The notes beneath the pieces are model-generated. The model saw nothing but the letters and a program-made list of their open reading frames with translations, did no database searches and had not been told where the DNA came from. A program made the position numbers and the translations under genes. A stretch of 64,000 bases of DNA. It comes from Deroplatys truncata. Its lineage: Eukaryota; Arthropoda; Insecta; Mantodea; Mantidae. Of this stretch, positions 1-8,734 are shown piece by piece. Where the stretch lies: positions 230,597,528-230,661,527 of the forward strand of contig CM060983.1 of assembly GCA_030765065.1 (NCBI GenBank). Direction: 5' to 3'. Within the stretch, counting starts at the first letter, position 1, and each line of letters begins with the position of its first letter.

Positions 1-238
1 CTATTACTAGTGTTTTCACTCCTGTCCTATGTTAGCAGTAGTTGGAGCAAAAAAATGCATTCATACTCTCATTGGTGTGTTAACACCTGTCCTATGTTAG
101 CTGTAGTTGCGACAAACATTCACACTCATACCCACACTGGTGTGCTAACTCCCATGCTATGTTAGCTGTACTTGGAGCAGAAAAACAAACCCAAAACTCT
201 CACTAATGTTTTAACTCCTGTCCTATGTTAGCTGTAGT

Positions 239-590
239 TGGAGAAGAAAACACACTCATACTGTAACTATCGTGTTAACTCCTGTCCTATGTTAGCTGTA
301 GTTGGAGAAGAAAACACACTCATACTGTAACTAACGTGTTAACTCCTGTCCTATGTTAGCTGTAGTTAGAGTAGAAAAAACACTCATACTCTCACTGGTG
401 TGTTCACTCATGTCCTATGTTAGATGTAGTTGGAGCAGAAAAACACACTCATACTCTCAATAGTGTGTTAACTCCTGTCCTAAGTTAGCTGTAGTTGGAG
501 TAGAAAACACTCTCATACTCTAATTAATGTGTTAACTGCTGTCCTATGTTAGCTGTAGTTGTAGTAGAAAAAAACACTCATACTGTTACT
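239..590 (+). repeat. Early GAAG- and GTAG-type satellite monomers
   Basis: Six or so consecutive monomers include the variants that dominate the core beyond 29 kb. Two carry TTGGAGAAGAAAACACACTC followed by TGTAACTA, and the next carry GAGTAGAAAAAACACTC or GTAGTAGAAAAAAACACTC. Similar pairs recur near 9525-9800 and 11100-11190. They lack the core-specific CATACTC and GACTTATAC changes, so they look like relatives or progenitors of the core variants. The direction of descent is an inference. Confidence 0.6.
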
Positions 591-1202
591 AATGTGATCA
601 ATCCTGTCCTATGTTAGATGTAGTTGGACCAGAAAAACACACTCATAATCTCACTAGTGTGTTAACTCCATTTTTATGTTAGCTGTAGTTGGTGCAGAAA
701 AACAAACTCATACCCTCACTAGTGTTTTAGCTCCTGTACTATGTTAGCTGCAGAAGGAGCAGTAAAACACACGCATACTCTCACAACTGGGTTAGCTCCT
801 GTCCTATTTTAGCTGTATTTGGAGCAGAAAAACAAACTCATACTCTCACTAGTGTGTTAACTCCTGTCCTATGTTAGCAGTAGTTGGAGCAGAAAAACAA
901 ACTCATACTCTCACTAGTGTTTTAACTCCTGTCCTATGTTAGCAGTAGTTGGAGCAGAAAAACAAATGCATACCCTCACTAGTGTGTTAAATCCTGTCCT
1001 ATGTTAGCTGTAGTTGGAGCACAAAAACACACTCATACTCCCACTTGTGTGATAACTCCTGCCCAATTTAGCTGTAGTTGGAACAGAAAAACAAACTCAT
1101 ACTCTCACTTGTGTGTTAATTCCTGTCCTATGTTACCAGTAGTTGGAGCAGAAAAACAAATTCATACTCTCACTGGTGTGCTAACTCGTGTCCTATGCTA
1201 CT

Positions 1203-1245
1203 GTAGTTAGAGCTGAAAAGTGTTCAATTCTGTCTTTTGCTAGCT
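1203..1245 (+). repeat. 43-bp truncated satellite monomer (marker unit)
   Basis: This short unit keeps CTGTAGTTAGAGC at the start but lacks the central ACACTCATACTCTCACTAGTG part, running from GAAAAGTGTTCAATTCTGTC straight into the next GCTAGCTGTA. It is about 43 bp instead of 64-65. The same deletion, recognised by TTCAATTCTGTC, recurs near 3405, 4092, 10312, 11833, 12393, 15227, 18094 and 22213, always after a CTAACTCGTGTC...GCTACTGTAGTTAGAGC unit. The shared breakpoint implies one deletion event later copied as part of larger blocks. Confidence 0.85.
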
Positions 1246-2739
1246 GTACTTAGAGCAGAGAAACAAACCCATACTCTTACTTGTGTGCTAAATTCTGTCC
1301 TATGCTACTGTAGTTAGATCAGAAAAACACACTCATAGTGTCACTAGGGTGCAAACTCCTGTCTTATGTTAGTTTAGTTATAGCAGAGGACACACACTCA
1401 TTTTCTCACTAGTGTGCTAACTCCTGTTCTATGCTACTGTAGTTTGATCAGAAAAACACATTCTTACTCTTACTAGTGTGTTCACTCCTGTCCTATGTTA
1501 GATGTAGTTGCACCAGAAAAACACACTCATAATCTCACTAGTGTGTTAACTCCTGCCCAATTTAGCTGTAGTTGGAGCAAAAAAACAAACTCATACCCTC
1601 ACTAGGGTGGTAACTCCATTCCTGTGTTACTTTAGTTACAGCAGAAAATACACACTCATACTCTCACTAGTGTGTTAACTCCTTTGTTATGCTAGCTGTA
1701 GGTAGAGCAGGAAAACACACTCCTACCCTCACTAGTGTGTTAATACCTGTCCTATGTTGGCTGTAGTTGGAGCAGAAAGATAAACTCATACTCCCACTAG
1801 TGTGTCAACCTTTGTCCTATGTGATCTGTGGTTAGAGCTGCTAAACACATGCATCCTTTCACTAGTGTGCTAATTCCTGTGCTATTTAAGCTCTAGTTGG
1901 AGCAGAAAAATACACTCATACTCTAACCTCTGTGTTAACTCCTGTCCTATGCTAGCTGTAGTTGGAGCTGTAAAACACACTGATACTCTCACTATTATGT
2001 TTACTCCTCTCTTATGCTAGCTACAGGTGGAGCATGAAAGAACAATCATACTCTCACTAGTGTGTTAACTCCTGTGTTATGCTAGATGTAGTTGGAGCAG
2101 AAAAACACACTCATACTCTCACTAGTGTGTTAACTCCTGTCTTATGCTAGCTACAGGTGGAGCATGAAAGAACACTCATACTCTCACTAGTGTGTTAACT
2201 CCTGTCTTATGCTTGATGTAGTTGGAGCAGAAAAACACACTCATACTCTCACTAGTGTGTTAAGTCCTGTCCTATGCTAGCTGTTGCTGGAGCACAAAAA
2301 CATACTCATACTCTCACTAGTGTGTTAGCTCCTGTCTTATGCTAGCTATAGCTGGAGCAGAAAAACACACTCATACTGTCGCTAGTGTTTTAAATCTTGT
2401 CTTATGCTAGCTGTAGCTGGAGTACTAAAACACAAACTCATACTCTGACTAGTATGTTAACCTCTGTTTTATGATAGGTTTAGTTGGAGCTAAAATACGC
2501 ATGCGTACTCTCACTAGTGTGTTAGCTCCTGTCCTATGTTAGCTCTAGTTAGAACAGAAAAAAAAACACTGACATACTCTCACTATTTTTCTAAATCCTG
2601 TCCTATGTTAGCTCTAGTTGGAGCAGAAAAGCACACTCATACTCTCACTGGTGTGTTAACTCCTGTCTTGTGCTAGCTGTAGCAGAAAAACACACTCATT
2701 CTTTTAGAACTGTGTTATCTCCTGTCCAATGTTAGCTGT

Positions 2740-4640
2740 AGTTGGAGCACAAAACACACTCATATCTCACTCGTGTGTTAACTCCTGTCCTATGTTAACT
2801 GTAGTTGGAATCAGAAAACCACACTCATGATCTCACAGGTGTGTTAACTCCAGTCCAATGTTAGTTGTAGTTGGAGGAGAAAAACACAATCATTCTATCA
2901 CTTGTGTGTTCACTCCTGTCCTATGTTAGATGGTATTGGGAGCAGAAAACACACTCATACTCTCACTAGTGTGTTTACTCCTGTCCTATGTTAGCTGTAG
3001 TTGGAACACAAAAATAGACTCATACACCCAATGGTGTGTTCACTCCTTTCCTATGTTAGCTGTAGTTGGAGCAGAAAAACAAACACATAGTCGTACATCT
3101 GTGTTCACTCCTTTCCTATGTTAGCAGTAGTTGGAGCAGTAAAACACACTCATACTCTCACAAATGTGTTAGCTCCTGTCCTATGTTAGCTGTAGTTGGA
3201 GCAAAAAAACACACTAATTTTCCCACTCGTGTGATAACTCCTGCCTAATTTAGCGCTAGTTGGAGCAGATAAACAAACTCATACCTTCACTAGTGTGTTA
3301 ACTCCTGTCTTATGTTAGCAGTAGTTGGAGCAGAAAAACAATTTCATACCCTCACTAGTGTGCTAACTCGTGTCTTATGCTACTGTAGTTAGAGCAGAAA
3401 AGTATTCAATTCTGTCTTTACCAGCTGTACTTAGAGCAGAAAACAAACCCATACTCTCACTTGTGTGCTAACCTCTGTCCTATGTTAGCTGTAGTTGGAG
3501 CAGAAAACACACTTATACTTTCACTGGTGTGCTAACTACTGTCCTATGCTTCTGTAGTCAGATAAGAAAATCACACTCATACTCTCACTAGGGTGCTAAC
3601 TCCTGTCCTATGTTAGTTTAGTTACAGCAGAAAACACACACTCATACTCTCACTTGTGTGCTAACTTCTGTCCTATGTTAGCTGTAGTTGGAGCAGATAA
3701 CACACTCATACTTTCAGTAGTGTGCTACCTCCTGTCCTATGTTAGTTTAGTTACAGCAGAAAACAGACACTCATACTGTCACTAGGGTGCTAAATCCTGT
3801 CCTATGTTAGTGTAGTTACAGCAGAAAACAGACACTCATACTCTCACTTGTGTGCTAACTTCTGTCCTATGTTAGCTGTAGTTGGAGCACAAAAACACAC
3901 TGATACTCTCACTAGTGTGTTAACTCTTGTCCTATGTTAGCTGTAGTTGGAACTGAAAAACAAACTCATACTCTCACTAGTGTGTTAACTCCTGTCTTAT
4001 GTTAGCAGTAGTTGGAGCAGAAAAACAAATTCATACCCTCACTAGTGTGCTAACTCGTGTCCTATGCTACTGTAGTTAGAGCAGAAAAGTTTTCAATTCT
4101 GTCTTATGCTAACTGTACTTAGAGCAGAAGAACAAACCCATACTTTCACTAGTGTGCTAACTGCTGTCCTATGCTTCTGTAGTCAGATCAGAAAAACACA
4201 CTCATACTCTCACTAGGGTGCTTTCTCCTGTCCTATGTTTGTTTAGTTACAGCAGAATACAGACACTCATACTTTCACTAGTGTGCTAACTCCTGTCCTA
4301 TGCTACTGTAGTTGGATCAGAGAAACACACTCATACTGTCAGTAGGGTGCTAACTCCCGTCCTATGTTAGTTTAGTTATGCAGAAAACACACACTCATAC
4401 TCTCACTAGTGTGTTCACTCCTGTCCTACGTTAGATGGTAATGGGAGCAGAAAAACAAACACATAGTCTCACTAGTGTCCTGTCTTACAGTAGCGGTACG
4501 TGGAGCTAAGAAACAGACTCATACTCTCATTAGTGTGTTAACACCTGTCCTATGTTAGCTATAGTTGAGGCAGAAAAACACATGCATACTCTCACTAGCG
4601 TGAGAACTCCTGTCCTATGTTAGTTCTAGTTGGAGCAGAA
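2740..4640 (+). repeat. Satellite block duplicated at about 21.5-23.6 kb
   Basis: The order of unusual monomers here matches that at about 21540-23560. Shared landmarks in order are GGAGGAGAAAAACACAATC, GATGGTATTGGGAGC, TAGACTCATACACCCAATG, CCTAATTTAGCGCTAG, the 43-bp TTCAATTCTGTC unit, GATGGTAATGGGAGC, and TTAGTTCTAGTTGGAGC. Scattered substitutions and some one-monomer gains and losses separate the copies, so this duplication is old compared with those in the core. The offset is about 18.8 kb. Confidence 0.8.
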
Positions 4641-5500
4641 AAACACACTCATACTCTCACTAGTGTGTTAAATCCTGTCCTATGTTAGCTGTAGTTGGAG
4701 CAGAAAAACACACTCATACTCTCACTAGTGTGTTAACTCCTGTCTTATGCTAGCTGTAGGTGGAGCAGAAAAACATACTCATACTCTCACTAGTGTGTTA
4801 AATCCTGTCCTATGTTAGCTGTAGTTGGAGCAGAAAAACACACTCATACTCTCACTAGTGTGTTAACTCCTGTCTTATGCTAGCTGTAGGTGGAGCAGAA
4901 AAACATACTCATACTCTCACTAGTGTGTTAAATCCTGTCTTGTGCTAGCTGTAGGTGGAGCAGGAAACACACTCATACTCTCACTAGTGTGTTAACTCCT
5001 GTCTTATGCTAGCTGTAGGTGGAGCAGAAAAACATACTCATACTCTCACTAGTGTGTTAAATCCTGTCTTATGCTAGCTGTAGGTGGAGCAGAAAAACAT
5101 ACTCATACTCTCACTAGTGTGTTAAATCCTGTCTTATGCTAGCTGTAGGTGGAGCAGAAAAACACACTCATACTCTCACTAGTGTGTTAAATCCTGTCTT
5201 ATGCTAGCTGTAGGTGGAGCAGAAAAACATACTCATACTCTCACTAGTGTGTTAAATCCTGTCTTATGTTAGCTGTAGTTGGAGCAGAAAAACACACTCA
5301 TACTCTCACTAGTGTGTTAAATCCTGTCTTATGCTAGCTGTAGTTGGAGCAGAAAAACACACTCATACTCTCACTAGTGTGTTAACTCCTGTCTTATGCT
5401 AGCTGTAGGTGGAGCAGAAAAACATACTCATACTCTCACTAGTGTGTTAAATCCTGTCTTATGCTAGCTGTAGGTGGAGCAGGAAACACACTCATACTCT
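4630..5500 (+). repeat. Locally homogenised 65-bp satellite run
   Basis: Thirteen or so consecutive units share GCTAGCTGTAGGTGGAGCAG or GTTAGCTGTAGTTGGAGCAG, followed by AAAAACACACTC or AAAAACATACTC, with the rest nearly invariant. Spacing is 65 bp, for example TATG at 4681 to TATG at 4746. Identity is far higher than in 1-4500, which shows recent local amplification inside the old edge. The perfect dyad AACACACT (4707-4714) with AGTGTGTT (4727-4734) is typical of these units. Confidence 0.9.
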
Positions 5501-6257
5501 CACTAGTGTGTTAAATCCTGTCTTGTTCTAGCTGTAGTTGGAGCAGGAAACACACTCATACTCTCACTAGTGTGTTAAATCCTGTCTTGTGCTAGCTGTA
5601 GGTGGAGCAGAAAAACACACTCATACTCTCACTAGTGTGTTAAATCCTGTCTTGTTCTAGCTGTAGTTGGAGCAGGAAACACACTCATACTCTCACTAGT
5701 GTGTTAAATCCTGTCTTGTGCTAGCTGTAGGTGGAGCAGGAAACACACTCATACTCTCACTAGTGTGTTAAATCCTGTCTTGTTCTAGCTGTAGTTGGAG
5801 CAGGAAACACACTCATACTCTCACTAGTGTGTTAAATCCTGTCTTGTGCTAGCTGTAGGTGGAGCAGGAAACACACTCATACTCTCACTAGTGTGTTAAA
5901 TCCTGTCTTGTTCTAGCTGTAGTTGGAGCAGGAAACACACTCATACTCTCACTAGTGTGTTAAATCCTGTCTTGTGCTAGCTGTAGTTGGAGCAGGAAAC
6001 ACACTCATACTCTCACTAGTGTGTTAAATCCTGTCTTGTGCTAGCTGTAGGTGGAGCAGGAAACACACTCATACTCTCACTAGTGTGTTAAATCCTGTCT
6101 TGTGCTAGCTGTAGGTGGAGCAGGAAACACACTCATACTCTCACTAGTGTGTTAAATCCTGTCTTGTGCTAGCTGTAGGTGGAGCAGGAAACACACTCAT
6201 ACTCTCACTAGTGTGTTAAATCCTGTCTTGTTCTAGCTGTAGTTGGAGCAGGAAACA
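5500..6257 (+). repeat. 128-bp dimeric higher-order repeat (GGAAAC type)
   Basis: Units of 64 bp with GGAGCAGGAAACACACTC (one base shorter than the neighbouring AGAAAAACACAC type) alternate between CTTGTTCTAGCTGTAGTTGG and CTTGTGCTAGCTGTAGGTGG. The alternation is regular from about 5515 to 5930, then collapses into runs of the second form, with one hybrid CTTGTGCTAGCTGTAGTTGG near 5970. The hybrid and the uneven end of the alternation fit unequal exchange between the two forms. Confidence 0.85.
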
Positions 6258-7080
6258 CACTCATACTCTCAGAACTGTGTTATCTCCTGTCCTATGTTAG
6301 CTGTAGTTGGAGCACAAAAACGCACTTATACCCTCACTTGTGTTATAACTCCTGTCCTATGTTAGTTCTAGTTGGAGCAGAAAAACATACTCATACTCTC
6401 ACTAGTGTGTTAAATCCTGTCCTATGTTAGCTGTAGTTGGAGCAGAAAAACACACTCATACTCTCACTAGTGTGTTAACTCCTGTCTTATGCTAGCTGTA
6501 GGTGGAGCAGAAAAACATACTCATACTCTCACTAGTGTGTTAAATCCTGTCTTGTGCTAGCTGTAGGTGGAGCAGAAAAACATACTCATACTCTCACTAG
6601 TGTGTTAACTCCTGTCTTATGCTAGCTGTAGGTGGAGCAGAAAAACACACTCATACTCTCACTAGTGTGTTAACTCCTGTCTTATGCTAGCTGTAGGTGG
6701 AGCAGAAAAACATACTCATACTCTCACTAGTGTGTTAAATCCTGTCTTATGCTAGCTGTAGGTGGAGCAGAAAAACACACTCATACTCTCACTAGTGTGT
6801 TAACTCCTGTCTTGTGCTAGCTGTAGGTGGAGCAGAAAAACACACTCATACTCTCACTAGTGTGTTAACTCCTGTCTTATGCTAGCTGTAGGTGGAGCAG
6901 AAAAACATACTCATACTCTCACTAGTGTGTTAACTCCTGTCTTATGCTAGCTGTAGTTGGAGCAGGAAACACACTCATACTCTCAGAACTGTGTTATCTC
7001 CTGTCCTATGTTAGCTGTAGTTGGAGCACAAAAACGCACTTATACCCTCACTTGTGTTATAACTCCTGTCCTATGTTAGC
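6258..7080 (+). repeat. Satellite run with an 11-monomer internal duplication
   Basis: A distinctive pair of monomers with TCTCAGAACTGTGTTATC and then GCACAAAAACGCACTTATAC occurs at about 6265-6363 and again at about 6980-7078, exactly 714 bp apart (TTGGAG at 6307 and 7021). Between them lie 65-bp GCTGTAGGTGGAGCAG units like those at 4.7-5.5 kb. This is a tandem duplication of about 11 monomers. Confidence 0.85.
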
Positions 7081-7143
7081 AATAGTTGGAGCGCAAAAAC
7101 ACACTCATACTCTCACTCGTGTGTTAACTCCTCTCCTATGTTA
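7081..7143 (+). repeat. Satellite monomers abutting the transposon
   Basis: Normal satellite continues to CTCCTCTCCTATGTTA and stops at 7143. The rest of this monomer resumes at 9191 as TAACTGTAGTTGGAATCAG. Joining the two at one TA gives ATGTTAACTGTAGTTGG, which is identical to intact monomers near 2790, 9250 and 21470, so no satellite sequence was lost. Confidence 0.9.
7142..7143. repeat. TA target-site duplication, left copy
   Basis: TA at 7142-7143 is repeated as TA at 9191-9192. IS630-Tc1-mariner elements insert at TA and duplicate it. The restored empty site is a perfect satellite monomer. Confidence 0.85.
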
Positions 7144-7175
7144 TAATCGGCGCAACAGTTCTAAACACGTGAAAA
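7144..7175 (+). repeat. Left terminal inverted repeat (degenerate)
   Basis: The sequence begins TAATCGGCGCAACAGTTCT and pairs with the reverse complement of the right end at 9159-9190. Conserved blocks are GCGCAA and TTCT, with weaker agreement beyond. Divergence between the ends fits an old copy. The exact inner limit cannot be fixed by eye. Confidence 0.65.
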
Positions 7176-7325
7176 TCTTAATGAGAGCTGTGATGCGAGT
7201 TACTTACCAGATCAGGTGGTGACCGGTCGAGTGCATACTGCAGGAGTGCGTGGGACAGTCATCGTCATATAGCCACACCGGTTATGCACTGCTTTGCGCT
7301 GATTAACTTAGTTATCTACAGTATA

Positions 7326-8235
7326 TTAAAGACCATGCTGTAAAAAGCGCTTAATATAAAAAACGCTGTCAATCATTGCCTCCAATTCTTCCACACCTAA
7401 CAACCCTTCCTCATCTGCGGAATCACTCACATTATTGCCGTCATCGCTGCTGTCACTACTTTCTGCACCATTATCTTGGATGAGAATTCTTTCTATTTGA
7501 TTTTCTGCAATTCCGTATTTTTTTAAATAATGATTCTTAATTTATTCAACATGTCGACATACATTTTCCCATTCTGGCCTTCCAATTTCAGCCAATTGCT
7601 GGCGTTATAACTGTTCCACATATTTTAATTTAAAAGTCGTATTTCTGCATGCCACCCATTTTTTGATATCAGCCCAGATTAATTCGATTGGGTTTAGATC
7701 TGGATGATGCGATGGGAGTCCAAGTACATTATGGCGATGTTGTAGTACTATCTGGTCAAGTATGTATGACGTCTGAAGCTGTTTGTTGGTTTTAATTAAG
7801 TTATATAGCTTTGTTTTACTCATGCTTTCATCTAGAGCTATATTATGTCTAAGTAACCAAGCTCTCATTTCTTCTTTCAATGAATTTGAGGTAGGTGGTT
7901 TGTCAATTGAGTGTTGACGCATTGTGAAGCATTGTCGATGACCAGAACAGACCCAACAGGCATATTAGGACTCAACATGGCGTTGATTCACTTCATGTAC
8001 TTTTCCGTATTCATTTCTTGATGAAAATCTCCTGTTGTTTTTGCAACTTGTAAAAGAAGGGCATTTGGAACGAAGCTGATCTCTCCAACAGCATGAATGA
8101 TAATAAGTATTTGCCCTTTAGCAACAGGAACCTGCAACCTAATTCCTATCGTCACTCCAACTTTTAGATGCTGTACGATGCTGTGTATGTATGACTCATC
8201 TTCCTACACAATAGTATTTTTCTGAAATTTGTAGC
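7326..8235 (-). pseudogene. Transposase fragment 3: DDE core and acidic C-terminus
   Basis: From EDESYIHS the frame reads VTIGIRLQVPVAKGQ, ILIIIHAVGEISFVPNALLL and TTGDFHQEMNTEKYMK before a TGA where a tryptophan is expected. It continues to VLVIDNAS, shifts frame, and resumes with KPPTSNSLKEEMRAWL and HHPDLNPIELIWADIKKWVA. Past a TAA at 7605-7607 the same frame continues RQQLAEIGRPEWENVCRHVE, a second TAA, and a tail rich in Asp, Glu and Ser (ESSDSSDDGNN, SADEEG) ending at 7326-7328. Survival of this tail behind two stops shows that the decay is by point mutation more than deletion. Confidence 0.85.
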
Positions 8236-8243
8236 ACCACCTT
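8219..8243. repeat. 25-bp direct repeat, copy 1
   Basis: TTTCTGAAATTTGTAGCACC plus ACCTT matches 8525-8549 with one difference (A or G after TCTGA). The two copies bracket the tRNA-like insert, the A-rich tract and about 65 bp of transposase coding sequence. Confidence 0.85.
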
Positions 8244-8318
8244 AAAAATTGATGCTGATATAAGTACATATAAAATTATACTCATTGGGAAAGGTAGAAT
8301 CAGACTGAAAAATTCAAT

Positions 8319-8391
8319 GCCATAGCCGGGATTTGAACCATGGATCTTAGGCTTTCCGTGTGGTTGGTCTAACCGACTAAGCTGTTATGGC
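8319..8391 (-). repeat. tRNA-like head of a nested SINE-like insertion
   Basis: These 73 bases on the minus strand follow a tRNA plan. A seven-base acceptor stem GCCATAA/CTATGGC pairs at six positions. An A-box-like CAGCTTAGTCGG lies at 8373-8384, and a B box GGTTCAAATCC at 8329-8339 sits at the correct T-loop position. The D stem and T stem pair only partly and the anticodon stem does not form, so this is not a working tRNA gene. tRNA-derived SINEs carry such a head with an internal RNA polymerase III promoter. A short unrelated body of about 75 bp follows to about 8244. The insert splits the transposase, so it came after the transposon. A tRNA pseudogene is the alternative. Confidence 0.75.
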
Positions 8392-8397
8392 AACATT

Positions 8398-8463
8398 TAC
8401 CTTTTATTTTTTTTATTTAATTATTGTTTTATTTTATTTATTTATTTATTTATTTTGATTTTC
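8398..8463. repeat. A-rich (AAAT)n tract beside the tRNA-like insert
   Basis: On the minus strand this is a run of AAAT and AAAAT units lying immediately 5' of the tRNA-like head. A-rich tails normally lie at the 3' end of a SINE, so the position is unusual. It may be the tail of a second retroposon, an A-rich target, or part of a rearrangement. Confidence 0.7.
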
Positions 8464-8730
8464 TGTTAGAGTTCTTCTATTTGATTTCGGTTTCTTCCAC
8501 TTGAACCCTAAATCTTTAATAATCTTTCTGAGATTTGTAGCACCACCTTGTAAGTTTCTGCTGTCTTTCAGCTTGATGAGCAATGTGCTTATTGTTAGCA
8601 CAGGTATTTCTTCCACATAGGAATTGTAAATCGTGCACCAAATGACGCATTCGAAATCGTCTATTTCTGTAATACGTTTAGGGACCTTATGTTTCTTCCC
8701 AGGTGTGTCAAATGGTACTCTTTCATCCAT
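8461..8730 (-). pseudogene. Transposase fragment 2: linker/second HTH region
   Basis: About 85 residues in the frame shifted from fragment 1: DERVPFDTPGKKHK, then ITEIDDFECVIW, a leucine-rich helix (VLTISTLLIKLKDSRN), and NLRKIIKDLGFKWKK. This is the usual order in this transposase family before the first catalytic aspartate, with the DLGFKWKK-type motif close to the end of the linker. The fragment runs into an A-rich tract at about 8460. Around 20 residues that should follow before the EDESY motif are missing or replaced by the nested insert. Confidence 0.8.
8525..8549. repeat. 25-bp direct repeat, copy 2
   Basis: TTTCTGAGATTTGTAGCACC plus ACCTT. In the transposase reading this copy encodes GGATNLRK, in its expected place ahead of IIKDLGFKWKK. 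The other copy lies 306 bp away beyond the insert. Genuine coding sequence lies between them, so they are not a simple target-site duplication. Confidence 0.85.
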
Positions 8731-8734
8731 ATGT

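Larger units (their letters stand above)
1..4630 (+). repeat. Diverged 64-65 bp satellite, left edge block
   Basis: About 70 head-to-tail monomers. Shared landmarks in each are TATGTTAGCTGTAGTTGGAG, then an A-run, ACTCATACTC, and ACTAGTGTGTTAACTCCTGT. The last contains ACTAGT and GTTAAC palindromes. Neighbouring units differ at many positions: GCAG, GAAG or GTAG after TTGGA; TTAGCTGTAG, TTAGTTTAGTTACAGC or GCTACTGTAG; GTGTGTTAAC or GGGTGCTAAC. No subtype dominates. This is what old satellite that escapes homogenisation looks like at an array edge. Short open frames on the plus strand are translations of the repeat, not genes. Nothing else is visible in this stretch. Confidence 0.95.

Noticed and set aside
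1001-1210. Short plus-strand open frames with CVLTPVLCY-like repeats (also at 2930-3248, 6944-7222, 9328-9522, 21678-21932, 26577-26864, 28883-29071, 29718-29903).
   Set aside because: They are translations of the satellite in whichever frame lacks a stop for a few monomers. There is no conserved frame, no start context and no domain; the same peptide pieces recur in all of them.
4707-4734. The monomer dyad as a transcription terminator or promoter.
   Set aside because: The stem is only 8 bp with no following T run, and this is eukaryotic satellite; no regulatory role can be supported.
8319-8391. A functional tRNA gene on the minus strand.
   Set aside because: The acceptor stem and T loop fit, but the anticodon stem does not pair, the base before the anticodon is not T, and two T-stem pairs are broken. 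A SINE head or tRNA pseudogene is more likely.
8525-8549. The 25-bp repeat as the target-site duplication of the SINE-like insert.
   Set aside because: Real transposase coding sequence lies between this copy and the insert, so the pair does not directly flank the insert. Kept as an unexplained direct repeat.
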